Below are positions 34,281-45,035 of a DNA stretch of 64,000 bases, piece after piece. Under the pieces are notes generated by a model. It ran no database searches. It was not told the origin of the DNA and saw nothing but the letters and a program-made list of their open reading frames with translations. The translations under genes and the position numbers were made by a program. This DNA comes from Triticum aestivum. Lineage: Eukaryota; Streptophyta; Magnoliopsida; Poales; Poaceae. Within the stretch, counting starts at the first letter, position 1. The number at the start of each line of letters is the position of its first letter. The stretch spans positions 708,734,336 through 708,798,335 of the forward strand of contig NC_057810.1 in NCBI RefSeq assembly GCF_018294505.1, given 5' to 3'.

Positions 34281-34309
34281 TCTTGAACAGTGGAAAAAAC
34301 AAAAAACAA

Positions 34310-34675
34310 AAATGCGGTGCGCGTCAAATGAGCTGACCAACTTTGGTAAGATTTTATTTGATTTGACTATGTTATTGTGCGACGTTGTTTTGGGAAAGTG
34401 TCGATTTGATTGAGTTAATGCACGCGTCAAATAGTCAGTCCAACTTTGGTAAGATTTGATTTTATTTGAATGATTTAATGCACACAGTTGTATTGGGAAA
34501 GTGCCGATAAGTTAATGCACGCGTCAAATGGGTTGCCAACTTTGCTAAGATTTGTTTTGATTTTTTCTTGGGCAAAAGATTTGATTTGATTTGATTTGAA
34601 TGAGTTAATGTGTGACGTTGTTTTAGGAAAGTGCCGATTTGATTGAGTTAATACACGCTTCAAATGGGCCGGCCA
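34310..34675 (+). repeat. Degenerate tandem repeat, unit roughly 100 bp
   Basis: Three to four copies of the order cgcgtcaaat - ccaactttggtaagattt - tttgattt - gagttaatg - gttgttttgggaaagtg - ccgattt. Copies have diverged and contain short indels. Confidence 0.7.
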
Positions 34676-34987
34676 AATTGGTTGTGCTTGAGCAAAAGTT
34701 TGTCCGTAAGACGCTTGCGGGTGTAATATAGGATTTGTGGAGTGGTTGGTGGGAGATGAGTAGATATACCCAAAACACAGTTGAATCTAAAATTAAAATG
34801 CTCAGTTGGTTGTGCAATAGTAATTCCACACCGTGGTGTATCACATAGGAACAAACCAATTTCGCTCGGGCTACGATGCTAGTTAGGTAGCTAGTCTCTC
34901 GGATGAACGCCGTATAGGTTGTAGTGAAAGACATGTTAATTAGATTTCCATGCTTGATTTTATGCACGACTTTTTATCTGATTAGGA

Positions 34988-34992
34988 CCACA
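34988..34992. repeat. TRIM target duplication, left (CCACA)
   Basis: Compare GCACA at 35721-35725; four of five bases match. Confidence 0.45.
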
Positions 34993-35350
34993 TGTAGAAG
35001 GAATTGAGATAGATTGGTGTAAGGGTGTGACTAGGTCTCAGTCGACTGAGACTTAACGAAGTCTCTGTCAAGTGATATTGTATATAAGAAGAATTAGAAA
35101 AAAACTGAAAATAATATTTTTGTACGAATCTCCATGCAAGATCAAAGGCATATAATATGGACTGAGACATAACGAAGTTTTAGTCGACTGAGACTTAGCA
35201 AAACTGTTGGTGTAATGGGTTGTATGTATTGCTTGAGCCTTTTGGGCATATATATAGGAGACTAGGAGTACATTATCTTTTCGAAATACAAGACACGATA
35301 GAATAATTTCTATTCTATCCCATGTTTCCCAATAATCATGATACTCAACA
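34993..35350 (-). repeat. TRIM 3' LTR (contains MITE)
   Basis: Matches 35619-35720 at both ends (tgtaaaaggaat / tgtagaaggaat and gatactcaaca). Confidence 0.75.
35023..35206. mobile_element. Mutator-type MITE, 184 bp
   Basis: It is bounded by the perfect 9-bp direct repeat ttggtgtaa (35014-35022 and 35207-35215), the size made by Mutator-like transposases. Long imperfect terminal inverted repeats share ctnagtctcagtcgact and continue about 40 bp (aacgaagt). No coding capacity. Confidence 0.8.
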
Positions 35351-35618
35351 TCCCCCGCAGTTACAATGGTAGTGAAGCAGATGGCGATCGAAAACAAAAA
35401 AAAGAAAACATCGATCAAACGAATGGCGAGAGAGAAAAACCTTGATCAATATATCTGGAAAAAGACTAGGGCAGCCAATCAACATGATCAGCAAACGAAC
35501 CCTAGGTACGGGCGGCACGGCCCCCGGTGGCGATTATGGAGATCGACCGCCTCGGGGGCGACGCGATGCGGAAGCGCCAGCGACGACTAGGTTGTGGATC
35601 GAGATTAGGCTGATACCA

Positions 35619-35720
35619 TGTAAAAGGAATAGAGAGGGACTGGTGTAATGTATGAGTACAAGACAAGCTAGAATAATTCCTGGTCTATCCCATATTTCCT
35701 AATAATAACGATACTCAACA
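35619..35720 (-). repeat. TRIM 5' LTR, 102 bp
   Basis: Pairs with 34993-35350. The primer binding site abuts it at 35618. Confidence 0.75.
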
Positions 35721-35727
35721 GCACATA

Positions 35728-35765
35728 TAGTCTATCTTATGTTTCCTAATAATAACGATACTCAA
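35728..35765 (-). repeat. Extra partial TRIM LTR
   Basis: The stretch gtctatcttatgtttcctaa and cgatactcaaca repeats the outer 37 bp of the 5' LTR 46 bp further on. It may be a tandem duplication or the remains of a second element. Confidence 0.65.
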
Positions 35766-37290
35766 CAACAAATGTATGTACAAGTGATCTTAAGCGCATT
35801 GTGAGAAGCATACCAAATAAAATCAAATCATATATATGTAAGAGTAGTAGAATGCACGTCATTTTTATGGTCTCACTGATTGCTACAAGTGATGGCATTT
35901 CAATACCAAGTATATAGAACACGTACATAGTTTGGTTATTACCGAAACCTTATACGCGAGGAGACCCGTGAGCATATCCCGGGCTAAGCCCGACCTTTCC
36001 TACCCGAATCACATTCTCTGATTTGTCCCAGGCCCTGGCCTGGCCCGCCCGAACATGAACCCTAGATTCGAACCTTCCATATTGTGCGTGCGGCCGGGAC
36101 CTCTGGCGCCCACCCAGCCCCGTGCACGGTTGGTTCAAACCGAAGAGAAGGAGGCCGCCATGACCAACCCGCACCCCGCCGCCAGACACCAACCACCATG
36201 CCACGACCTCGCCGACGACCAATGCAAACCACCGCGAGTTCTCACCCCGCGCCGACCAGCCCGAAGCACAAGAGAACCCTAACCGGAGCTAGGACCTGCC
36301 ACCTAAGGGGACTCCAAGCATGGGCGTCACCATGACCGGAGGAGATCCCCGCGCCCCCTAGCAGTCGACGGACAAAACTGCCCAGATCAGATCGAGCCAC
36401 CACGCCCCCCCCCCAAAGGCGCCCCGTGTGGCCTCCACACTCCATCCAGGCGCAACCATGGGAGCGGAGCACACGCAAGCCCCCTCCCAATGCTGCCCTT
36501 CATCGTGGCGTGCTGCCTAGCGCGCCGCCGCCAATCGGAGGACGCCCGCCCTCACCAGCCCCACCAGCAGAGGGGAGAGGAAGCCCGCCGCTGCCGAGTG
36601 GAGGTGGGATGAGGGGTAGAGACCGGCGGCGGTGCTAGGGTGGCCCCCAAGGTCGCCCGCGGGAGCGACGCGGGAGGGAAGTGGGATGGGGGGGGGGTGT
36701 TGTGGAAAAAGATCAGTGCCGACCCTCGTGTATAACTAACAAGCAGTTTTTGGTTGTCTGCCAATTACCCGCTTGCAGGCTGCGGAGGCGGAGCTGGAGC
36801 TTCACTTCCCGGGGCTCATTGCCAGCCGGAAATGGGGAACGGGCGCTGGCGATAATCTAGACTAGTTAGAGTATAGTTTAGTTAAAAAAGTCTGAAATGT
36901 AATGAATCTCGTCCGATTTGTATAAAAATCATCTGGTTTCCATGAATTTTCTACTGTTTATTTAAATCCGATTTAAAATATAGTATGTGAATAGTATTGG
37001 ATGACCGGCTCTCGCATCCGTGTCCATGAGCTATTTCTCTGTCCCCAGACGACCCTATTTCTCTGTCCGCAGACGACCTAATTCCTAAGAAAGACATTCT
37101 TCGGGAGGCAAAAGAAAAAAGACCTCATGACGTTTCCGAAGCTACCCCTCCACCCTCGTAGCCCCGCCTCTGCCCTTGCGGACGCACGTCTCGGGGATCA
37201 GGAGGGCATTCCGGTACAATGACATGAGCCAACAGAAAAGTGGCGAGAGCGGCCAGCATACAGGAATGTCAAAAATACGGTGGGCGCGGC
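35766..37290. other. Intergenic stretch upstream of the host gene
   Basis: The part 35950-36700 is GC-rich with C/G runs and long but non-homologous open frames on both strands. Near 36776-36863 a frame after an acceptor-like cttgcag reads AAEAELELHFPGLIASRKWG before TAG and is followed by AT-rich DNA, possibly a leftover last exon. A 24-bp tandem duplication (atttctctgtccccagacga) lies at 37032-37080. Confidence 0.35.
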
Positions 37291-37299
37291 TCTCGAAAC

Positions 37300-37432
37300 T
37301 GAATTGAGTTGGAAGCAAAAAAGGTAAGAAGGGCGAGCGAGCGAGCGAGAGGGAACGCAGCACGAGAAGGGCGACGGAGAAACCCCTCCCTTGCTGCCTC
37401 CCTCCGAGATCCCGCCGCCGCGCCGGATCGAG
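37300..37432 (+). promoter_or_regulatory. Probable non-coding leader exon of the CHR4-like gene
   Basis: GA- and CT-rich stretch ending in a consensus donor (cgccggatcgag/gtaagt at 37432). The 695-bp intron that follows ends at tcttatgtag (38127), and the first coding exon then opens 26 bp before the ATG. The 5' boundary is uncertain; I see no clear TATA box. Confidence 0.55.
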
Positions 37433-38153
37433 GTAAGTGGTTCCTCCCTCCCTCCTCCCCTCAGTCTCCGGGTTCTCACCTTCCCGTCCGGTTCGCGGAA
37501 TCACGGACCCCGTGCGCGCGCGCGCGACCGGCGAGGGTTGGCGTTCGGTTTGTTGAGGAGCCGCGCCCGCGAGCGAGGAGTAGGAGGACGGCGAAAGGGA
37601 AAGGGACGGGGAGGAGCGGTGCCGGGGAAGGCGCCGTTCGCGATCCACTTTGCTCTAGCGGGTTCGAGTTCGGATGGATCGGTGTTCGTCGAAGGCGATG
37701 CTGGAGTTTGTGCGCGGAATCGAGGTTCCGTGTGCCTGATAGCTTCCGTGTGTTTGCACCGGGGAGATTAGGATCGGAGATAGTAGTAGTGTCCGTGCGC
37801 GTTTCGGCTCGATTTATATTTTCAGTTTGCAGTTTGAGTAGGATCGGAAATACGGTGTGGTTGTCTGCAGTATGGGTGCGTGGGGGAATCGATCCTTGAT
37901 GATGGGCGAGTGTTGGGTTAGCTTTGTACTTTAACCCATGGATTTAGTTCTCGTCTTCTTCTTCCAAATGAACTGTCTCTATGTATGGAGATATAGATTG
38001 ATGCACTTATCCTTGAGTCCTAGTGGGGATGGAGGTAACTTTGCTGCGATCTGCGGCAAAAATGAGATTTATATTTTCAGCAGCTACAGGAGCTCAATTA
38101 CACTCATCATTTCATTCTCTTATGTAGGCTCGCTGAGTTTGGTGTCGTCCGAG

Positions 38154-41100
38154 ATGAGCACCAAGATAACGGTAACCTACAAGAGGAAGCGTGGCACGTC
38201 GCGTGCTCAGCAGGCTGATGACGCCACTCCGGAGCCTCCTCCTGTTTCTAGCAGTGGGGTTGCCGGCAGCGAAGCCACCAAAGACCAGGCCGATGCCGAT
38301 GTAAGGAAGCCTGACTCTATCTCCTTTTTGTCGTTGTAGAATTGTTGATATTTGATGTTATTTCTGTTGAATCTGGCTCACTGTCGTTACTGATTTTCCC
38401 GCCTTTCTAAGATGGTAATGTTTTGCGCTTTTTTTTAAGAAGGGCGCAAAAGTGGCTGCATAGAATTGTATAGTATGAGCCACGTGTTTGCACAACTATA
38501 TCATTTGTGTCTTCAAAAATTGTGTGATACCAATAGGATGCAAAGACACTTGTATCTCAAGATGTCAATAGCTGCATGTTTTTAGAACACTATATTTGTT
38601 TGATGTTTGATATGAGCCACATGTTTTTACAACTCTATCATTGTGTCTATGGAAATCGTCGATATTTGATGTTATTTCTGTTGAATTTGGCTTTTTACGT
38701 TAGTTCTGTCGTTACCTTACTGATTTTCCCACCTTCTAAGATGGTAATTTTTTGCGCCTTTTTTAAAGGAGGGCGCAAAAGTGGCTGCATGGAATAGTAC
38801 AGTATGAGCCACGAGTTTGTACAACTATATCATTTGTGTCTTCGGAAATTATGTGATGCCAATAGGATGCAAAGACACTTGTATCTCAAGATGTCAATAG
38901 CTGCATGTTCTTAGAACACTATATTTGTTTGATGTTTGATGTTTGATATGAGCCACATGTTTTTAGAACTCTATCATTGTGTCTTTGAAAATCGTTGATA
39001 TTTGATGTTATTTCTGTTGAATTTAGCTGTCTACTTTAGTTCTGTCGTTACTGATTTTCCCGGGTTCTAAGATGGTATTTTTTGTGCCTTTTTTAAGGAG
39101 GGCGCAAAAGTTGTTGCGCCGAATAGTACAATATGATCCAAATGTTTGTAGAGCTCTATCACTCGTATCTTTGAAAATTGTGTGATACCAATCTGATGTA
39201 AAGACACCTATATCTAAAGATGTCAATAGCTGCATGTTCTCAGAACACTATATTCGTTTGATGTTTGATATGAGCAACGTTTTTTAGAACTCTATCATTG
39301 TTTCTTTGGAAATCGTTGATATTTGATGTTATTTCTGTTGAATCAAGCTGGCTATGTTAGCTCTGTTGTTACTGATTTTCCCGCCTTCTAAGATGGTAAT
39401 TTTCCGTGCCTTTTTTAAGGAAGGCGCAAAAGTTGTTGCGCCGAATAGGACAATATGATCCACGTGTTTGTAGAGCTCTATCGTTCGTGTCTTTGAAAAT
39501 TGTGTGATACCAATATGATGTAAAGACATTTGTATCTAAAGATGTCAATAGCTGCATGTTGTCAGAACACTATATTTGTTAGATGTTTGATATGAGCCAC
39601 CTGTTTTCAAAACTCTATCAGTGTGTCTTTGGAAATCGTTGATATTTGATGTTATTTCTATTGAATCGAGCCGACAACGATAGTTTTGTTGTTACTGATT
39701 TTCCCGCCTTCTAAGATGGTAATGTTCCATGCCTTTTTTATGGAGGGCGCAAAAGTTGTTGCGCCGAATATTACAATACAATCCACGTGTTTGTAGAGCT
39801 CTATTATTCGTGTCTTTTATAATTGTGTGATACCAATAGGATGTAGAGACATTTGTATAGTCAATATATAGCCGGATGTTCTCATAGTATTATGTGTTAT
39901 GCTAAGAAGATATAATTATATGCACTTGTTTATATTATGCAATAATAATGACCTGTCTGCATGATAGATGGAGAAACTCATCCTTATGTCCGGGCGTTGA
40001 TGGAGTTCTGCGGCGAAATCCCGGTCTATATTTCCAGCAAGTCTCTGGATAGTACTTATGGCCATTGTTTTCTCATGTGTGTAGGCTCGCTCGAGTCGTG
40101 TTTTGCCGCGGTTCAACAAGAGTGCCAACATCACAAGAACCCACAAGAGGAAGGGTGGTACATCACTCGCTCAGACAACCGATAGAGCGACTTCGGAGCT
40201 TCCTACTATTTCTAGCGGTGGGCTTGCCTACAGCGAAGCCCTGGAAGACGGGACGGACAATGATAACGACATGTTCAATGGATCTAATCTTGTAAGAAAC
40301 GTTGAGTTCTCCCTTTTCTTATTGTTGTAGGATTATTGATGTTTGATTTACTTTCTACTACATCTTTCTGTCCACGTTAATTCTGATGTTACTGGTTTTC
40401 CCGCCTTTTACGATTGCAAATATCCAAGGCTTTTTTAAGGAGGGCACAAAAGTTGCTGTACCAACTGGTACAACATGAGCTACATGTTTTTAACAACTCT
40501 GTCATTTTTGTCTTCAGAAAATTTTATGATGCAATATGACGCAGACATTGGTATCTAAAATTTCAATAGCTGCATGTTCAAGATGGTAAATTTTCGCGCC
40601 ATTTTCATGGAGGGCAAATGAGTTGCTGCACCAACCAGTACAATATGAGCCACGTGTTTTACGAGATCTTATCATTTGTGTATTAGGAAATTTATGATAC
40701 CAATATGATGCAGTCATTTCTATCTAAAAATATCAGCAGCTGGATGTTCTCAGAGTATTATATTTTTTATGATAAGCATGATATAGCATATTGCATGAAT
40801 GATTATTATGCCATAGGTTCAATGCTTTATGATATTTTGATTCTATATTCATATGCCAATCGCCTTCCTTGTTTTGCAACTTGTACCTTTCCTCCTTTGG
40901 AAAATTGACAGTCTACCTCTACACAGCAACAGGATGCCTGCAAGCCAAAGCAAGAAAGCGCCATAGAAGAAACAGCTAAGCTATGTGCCCATGCATCGAA
41001 GAAAGAACAAAAGGAAATTCCATTATGTGAACCATTGCCACGGACGAAGCGACCTGGGATTTGTTCTCTCCCAGTAGCAGAGGTGTGGAATGATAAATTA

Positions 41101-44100
41101 CATTGCACCAATGATGTAGTTAATCCAATCCCTGCTTCCAGTTCTGTATGGGATCTCAGACATGCCAACGGGACAACTAATCAAGCAAAGGATTCTAATA
41201 ACTCTGCTCATGCCGCAATAAATTCTCATGAAGGGCCAGAAGATACTAGCAGACGTAATCAATGTAAGAACAGATTTAGTCCTCAGCTCACCTTCCGGAG
41301 GCGTGTTAAAAGGAAAATTAATTTGGACAAGCCAGCAGAGAGAAACTATACGAACGATAACGGCAAAGAATACTCAACACTGGCATGTAACCCACAGAGT
41401 TTACCAATTAATGCCACACCCTTGCTCAAAGTAACCGATGCCGATATTTTGGATACTGCAGATAAGGTATGTTTTGTGACTCGTCGTACGACACTCTTCT
41501 ACTGTGCAGCCAAAATGACATTGTTTTAGCTCCTTACTCATATTCATGGGGCTATGGTTTCCTCTTACATCGTTATTTGCTTAAGCTGGATTTGGATATA
41601 GTAAGTTAACATCAAGGCGACTATTGAAGATGAATGGGAGTTAATTCTGTTGCCTTTGTACCCAACTATATATAATGTGTCATTACTTATAGCTGGTTTT
41701 ATTTATTGTATTTGAAATATGACGTTATGTAATTTTGAAAGCATATATTATCTACCTCGTTTATGTTGATTATGAACATGATTGGTTCGAAGCCAAAAGT
41801 TGGCATGCCAAATATTGGGCTAATGCAAATGTTGGACAGTGATTGGTTGGTTACCAACTTGTTTTGCCAATCTCTATTTTTTCCTCAAATTTTGGCAACT
41901 TTTGATTCTGCTTAATGTTGGTATCAAACGAGTTACATTTTTTCTGTGTGAAAAAGGACTATACAATTTTTACACAGCTGACAAACAAGAATAATGAAGG
42001 ACATGCTTGGCGCAGTGGTAAAGTACTCCCCACTTGTGCCAATCGGTCCTGGGTTCAGCGCACCCTCTTTGCATTGCACTGTGCAGGGGTAAGGCTTGCC
42101 TCGTATAATCCTTTCCCATCTAGTGTTGGAGCTTCTAGCATTGGGTCTCCCGGCAAATAAGAATAATGAGGCTATTACTTTACTTTGTTATAGAAAAATC
42201 CACCTGTTGTGGGGGCTTGTAGCATTGGGTCTATCGTGAGCAATAAGAATAATGCGGCTATTAGTTTATTTTATTATATAAAGAAAATGGGGGATGAGAA
42301 CTGAGCTAGCACTCAGTTCTGACTAGTTTCTTTATTATATTATTGCATAATTTATATGTGCAATAACCAACCAATATTACAGGCAAATTTGTGTCGTAAG
42401 TATGACATAGATGTGCAGATGCCAAAAAAGTCACAAACTCACAATGCATTAACAGAAGAGAATTACATATATGTTCCACTGTAAACGAGTTAATAATGCC
42501 CTATTTATCTTGCTATATATGGTAAACTCGTCAGTAAATGGTGCACGCCGTGATGGCTAAAGGTGTAAAAAATTATAATGTAGCATTAACTCTGTATATT
42601 CTGTGTGCAGGTAGCTAAAGAAGGAACAAGTACTGGACTATCCGTATCAGCTCAACGCTTTCTTGACGAAAAAAGGTATAACAAAATTGTGTTTTTTAAG
42701 CGCTGTGATTTGACATCGGAGTAATGTTATTGCTACACTTACATTTTTGAACAACTAATTTGATGCTTCTTTTGCAGTTCACACATGCGAAAATCAACAG
42801 TGCAGCATACGGTTTCCACACGGCATATTGAAGATGCAAGAGCGGAGGACTGGAGCAAAACTCTAGGTCGTGTTGTTGAAGCAGCAGAAGCTGTTGAAAT
42901 GAAGAAATTACATGGTAACGGCCCCTTCATAGTTAACTAGGCAAAATAAATAAATTTAAATAGGTTCAAACTTACCAGTATATCTGTGGACAGATGATCC
43001 TCCAGAGTCCCAAGGTTCAACAAAACATATTCCAATCATTGTCTTGGACTATGTTAATGATGAGAGGGCCAGGGGTAAGCTGCCGGAAAATTCAAAGGTG
43101 GTTCAGGAGGAAAACAAAAGCAGATTTAATTTAGGGAAGATCAACCTGAATCCTGTCGAATTACCTCAAGAGAGGCTTCTCGGCCTGGATGACTCATCTT
43201 TTCAAAGGCTGCCAGATCAGGTGAGCATGACAAAATCATATATTTGGCCCATCTTTTAGGAAGTGCTTCATTGTTAGTTGTTTGCTTGCGCCGAGAATCC
43301 ATCAGCCTCACCCACTTAGAGGATTATTTTTTCAGTCAAGACAAACCATTTTTGCTTTCTAAATCATACATAACTGTACTCTTCATTTCAAATGTTTTTA
43401 TTCTGTCTCAGTTTCCATCACCATCTTGTTTATAAGCTTGAGACATGGATCATACCCATGGTTTTCACTTTTGATAAGATTTTGATGAATTCACTGAATT
43501 TCATTAATTTCAGCAGACACTGAAATATTTCCGTTTTGCCCACAATATTTTGGCAATTTCAGTAGTACACTGGAGTTCAAATATATTTTTAAATACTTTC
43601 CAGAAAAATTAAAATTTTAATTGAATTCAAGTGAATATTTTGGTGCTTTGACTGAAATGAAAACCGAAATCAGTGAAATTCACTGAATTTCGGTGATTTC
43701 GGTTGGTGCTGAATTTTTTCTGAAACTGAAATTGAAAACCATGATTATACCACCTTATATATATATCCATGCGTTAAACATTTTGTACTGCTTACAGGAT
43801 CATTTTGTTACTGGACAAAAACAAGTTTCTCAACCAATTGAAAGGCTATTTTTTACGAAGGAGAAAGATGTTGTACATGGTAAAGAACAACATCAAGAGG
43901 GAACACCAGCATTGCATACCTTAAACTCAAATTTGTATGGTCCGACTCCGTCAAGGAAATCTGGGAGTTCGAAGGAACCAAAGAGCATGCCTTCAGAACT
44001 GAAATTCAGAATAATGGATAATGCTCCTGAGTCCAGTTTGGAACGCCGCTTGGATAGTTTCCAATACAGTGGCAAGTCCAGTGGCATTGATTTGCTGACA

Positions 44101-44844
44101 GAAAGGATCAGCACATACTCCTACAAAAGACACCAGGTTCCCTGGTCAGAAGAAGAGTTGGATTTTCTGTGGATTGGAGTGAGGAGGTATGGAACGAGTA
44201 ATTGGAATGCAATGCTGAGGGATACACGGCTACGGTTCTCAAGCTCAAGAATGTCTGAGGATCTTTCTGAACAATGGGGCAAGGAGCAAAAGAAACTTCT
44301 ACTTCTGGATCTTCAATCAATAAGAACATCTGCTCTAGGTTCTGAACGAACTCACCATATAGCTGAAGGTTATGCTGGAAGCTCAAAGTCCCCATTCCTT
44401 GCAGCCCAATCAGACCTTCCGTTGGGCGAGGTGCACCTTCAGAATGCTCATGCTTTGGATAGAGGCCAGCATTATTTATCAAGCCTTGGCAGGTTTAACC
44501 TTCATGAACTCAACAATGTGCCGAGAAATTTGTCTCTGGGAGGCTTCCCTGGAGTTTCTTCCTCGCAGGGGAGAACTGGGAGCAGGCGTAGGAAGACAAC
44601 CAAGCTTCAAAAGTCAAACGGGTGCCAAGAACTACCAGAGAGGACGTCGTCTCAGCTTCTTCCCATCAACCAACAACCAATCAACAGCCTTCCTAAGTGG
44701 CTTACCAAGGGCGTCGACACCGGTAAAAGCTGGCTCAACCCGGCGATGCGGTCGAGTGCCTCGCAGGCGTCAGGCCAGTCCACTGCAGATCCACTGAAAG
44801 ACGACACCGACGCATCGTCTGAAGAGACGGTGTCAGTTAGCTGA
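38154..44844 (+). CDS. CHR4/Mi-2-like protein without helicase core, 794 residues
   Basis: Coding exons are 38154-38300, 40085-40291, 40912-41466, 42611-42675, 42778-42914, 42994-43220 and 43798-44844. All introns are GT-AG and phases agree, giving 794 residues without a stop. The start MSTKITVTYKRKRGTS is basic. Residues 1-49 and about 70-118 come from duplicated exons. Residues 119-446 are polar with a basic TFRRRVKRKINL patch and the stretch NATPLLKVTDADIL. The last exon (447-794) holds a SANT/Myb-like unit, PWSEEELDFLWIGVRRYGTS with W562, W571 and W582, then RDTRLRFSS, a basic SRRRKTTK and an acidic serine-rich tail. From memory the ends match plant CHR4-type chromatin remodellers, which are over 2,000 residues with PHD, chromo and SNF2 parts; none of these is here. 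A nuclear DNA- or histone-binding role without ATPase is inferred. Alternatives: a decaying paralogue still open by chance, or a normal short grass paralogue. Confidence 0.8.
38340..39880 (+). repeat. Tandem array of about 320-bp units in intron 2
   Basis: Units start gatatttgatgttatttctg at 38347, 38661, 38997, 39318 and 39641 (spacings 314, 336, 321, 323). Each contains ttcccgccttctaagatggt, gagggcgcaaaagt, atgagccac and atgtcaatagctgcatgtt. Copies differ at scattered sites and small indels. Confidence 0.9.
40330..40745 (+). repeat. Degenerate copies of the same unit in intron 3
   Basis: After the second coding exon the same order of motifs returns (gatgtttgattta, ttcccgcctttta, ggagggcacaaaagttgctg, atgagctacatg, caatagctgcatgtt), followed by a shorter second copy from 40577. 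So each of the two duplicated exons is followed by this repeat. Confidence 0.75.
42000..42158 (+). mobile_element. Au-type SINE in intron 4
   Basis: A tRNA-like head with A box tggcgcagtgg and B box ggtcctgggttca is followed by gggtaaggcttgcctcgta and gcttctagcattgggtct, the body and tail I know from the Au SINE of wheat relatives. It is flanked by the direct repeat aagaataatga (41987-41997 and 42159-42169). Confidence 0.8.
42196..42262 (+). repeat. Duplicated Au SINE tail plus flank
   Basis: The stretch ttgtgggggcttgtagcatt, then gggtct, then aagaataatgcggctatta repeats the SINE 3' end and its flanking duplication about 90 bp downstream. Confidence 0.65.
43450..43745. mobile_element. Probable hAT-type MITE in intron 7
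   Basis: Inverted ends: ccatggttttca on the left and tgaaaaccat on the right, with further inverted similarity (attcactgaattt). Flanks gatcatac and gattatac could be an 8-bp target duplication with one mismatch. The inside is AT-rich with aaattcactgaatttcgg palindromes. Confidence 0.5.
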
Positions 44845-45035
44845 GTTTCGTGTGCCAAGTTTCATGATATTGCCAATGTTAGTCCCTTCCGTTGTGTCAC
44901 TTAACAAACTTGTTGTCTTTGATGCTGAAGCTGTGGAACATTAGTTGAGTTTCAGGGAATGTTTTGATACACCTGCCATGTTTTATTCTAGCATAACCGG
45001 AAATGATTTATTAATGGTCACTGTTCATGGTTATA
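44845..45035 (+). other. Probable 3' untranslated region of the CHR4-like gene
   Basis: T-rich sequence after the stop with no coding signal. No clear AATAAA was seen before the Stowaway MITE. Confidence 0.4.

Larger units (their letters stand above)
34993..35720 (-). mobile_element. TRIM-type miniature LTR retrotransposon
   Basis: On the minus strand: 5' LTR 35720-35619 (TGTTGAGTATCG...CCTTTTACA), primer binding site TGGTATCAGCC directly after it (35618), internal DNA of only 268 bp, purine tract TGCGGGGGA, then the 3' LTR 35350-34993 (TGTTGAGTATCA...CTTCTACA). The 3' LTR contains a 184-bp MITE; without it and one target copy it is about 165 bp. The 5' LTR is 102 bp because it lacks a segment including a gcatatatatagg TATA-like stretch kept in the 3' LTR. 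There is no coding capacity. The primer site is that of Copia elements. Confidence 0.8.

Noticed and set aside
37142..37899. Open frames on both strands around the leader exon
   Set aside because: They cross the splice donor at 37433 and reflect the GC-rich leader. The convincing start is at 38154 after the leader intron.
42000..42062. Candidate tRNA gene (A and B boxes present)
   Set aside because: No acceptor-stem pairing was seen, and the downstream part matches the Au SINE body, so it is a SINE head.
43693..43797. Upstream methionine extension of the last exon
   Set aside because: The 35 codons before 43798 lie in intron 7 (with part of a MITE), and the acceptor cttacag at 43797 joins the previous exon in phase.
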